From assembly GCF_037658235.1 (NCBI RefSeq), contig NZ_JBBJLN010000017.1, positions 1-15,023 on the forward strand: a stretch of 15,023 nt of DNA, given 5' to 3'. The notes under the pieces were generated by a model that saw only the letters and a list, made by a program, of their open reading frames with translations, did no database searches and was not told the origin of the DNA. Made by a program: the position numbers and the translations under genes. Source of the stretch: Yunchengibacter salinarum (lineage in GTDB: Bacteria; Pseudomonadota; Alphaproteobacteria; Sphingomonadales; Kordiimonadaceae). Shown here piece by piece: positions 14,771 through 15,023 of this stretch (its first letter is position 1; each line of letters begins with the position of its first letter).

Positions 14771-14801
14771 AAAACCCCGCCAACATCCTGTGTTGACGGG
14801 G
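14771..14801 (-). terminator. Rho-independent terminator of the rRNA operon
   Basis: On the minus strand, CCCCGTCAACA and TGTTGGCGGGG form an 11-bp stem with one G-T mismatch and a 5-nt loop, followed by TTTT (14774-14771). It begins 7 nt after the tRNA-fMet CCA end, the expected place for the end of the 5S - tRNA-fMet transcript. Confidence 0.8.
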
Positions 14802-14806
14802 AAAAT

Positions 14807-14884
<78 letters not shown>

Positions 14885-14945
14885 GCAATTCGATTTTTTG
14901 AGACTTTCAGTAAACAACGTGATTTTTTTGTATCATTGATGGGCG

Positions 14946-15023
14946 GATCTGGCGGCGACCTACTCTTCCGCGGCTTGAGCCGGAGTACCATCGGCGTAGG
15001 CCTGTTTCACTTCCGAGTTCGGG
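14946..15023 (-). rRNA. 5S rRNA, 3' part (5' end beyond the window)
   Basis: On the minus strand the sequence CCCGAACTCGGAAGTGAAAC opens the visible part, followed by GATGGTACT and AGAGTAGGTCGCCGCC. These are the conserved core and 3' helix of bacterial 5S rRNA. About 78 of the usual 115-120 nt are inside the window. The 3' end near 14946 is set by analogy and may be off by a few bases. The rRNA operon continues to the right; tRNA-fMet follows 61 nt downstream. Confidence 0.9.

Overview
The window looks like a GC-rich alphaproteobacterial chromosome. Three signs support this: a GAAC-N7-GAAC LexA box of the alphaproteobacterial type, an imuA-imuB-dnaE2 SOS cassette directly behind it, and an rRNA operon that ends 5S - tRNA-fMet. 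Genus cannot be fixed from this stretch alone.

Left edge (1-369): the end of an IS66-family insertion sequence on the minus strand, with the start of its tnpA and a GTAA-type terminus, sits inside the 3' part of an older gene. Only about 39 in-frame C-terminal codons of that gene survive. They are translationally coupled (ATGA overlap) to an AT-rich gene for a small membrane protein.

Defence-like block (366-8520, plus strand, tightly packed): (a) a 229-aa three-helix membrane protein of unknown function; (b) a 684-aa SF2 DExH helicase; (c) a 400-aa GIY-YIG nuclease; (d) a 768-aa OLD-family ATPase/TOPRIM endonuclease; (e) a 629-aa UvrD-like SF1 helicase. Genes d and e form a class 2 OLD plus UvrD pair, the architecture of the Gabija anti-phage system. 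Genes b and c form a second helicase plus nuclease pair. Stop/start overlaps or very short gaps join b through e, so the four look like one transcription unit with two nucleases and two motors. Base composition steps from very AT-rich (a) to GC-rich (b, c) to intermediate (d, e), which suggests stepwise assembly. The anti-phage role is inferred from family and context.

SOS mutagenesis block (8521-14212, plus strand): a LexA box precedes imuA, imuB and dnaE2, the error-prone translesion synthesis mutasome. imuA and imuB overlap by 83 nt; imuB and dnaE2 overlap by ATGA. These genes are very GC-rich and look like host chromosome.

Right edge (14219-15023, minus strand): a small helix-turn-helix (excisionase/AlpA-like) gene convergent with dnaE2, about 300 nt with no convincing gene, then the distal end of an rRNA operon read leftward: 5S rRNA (cut by the window), initiator tRNA-fMet and a Rho-independent terminator.
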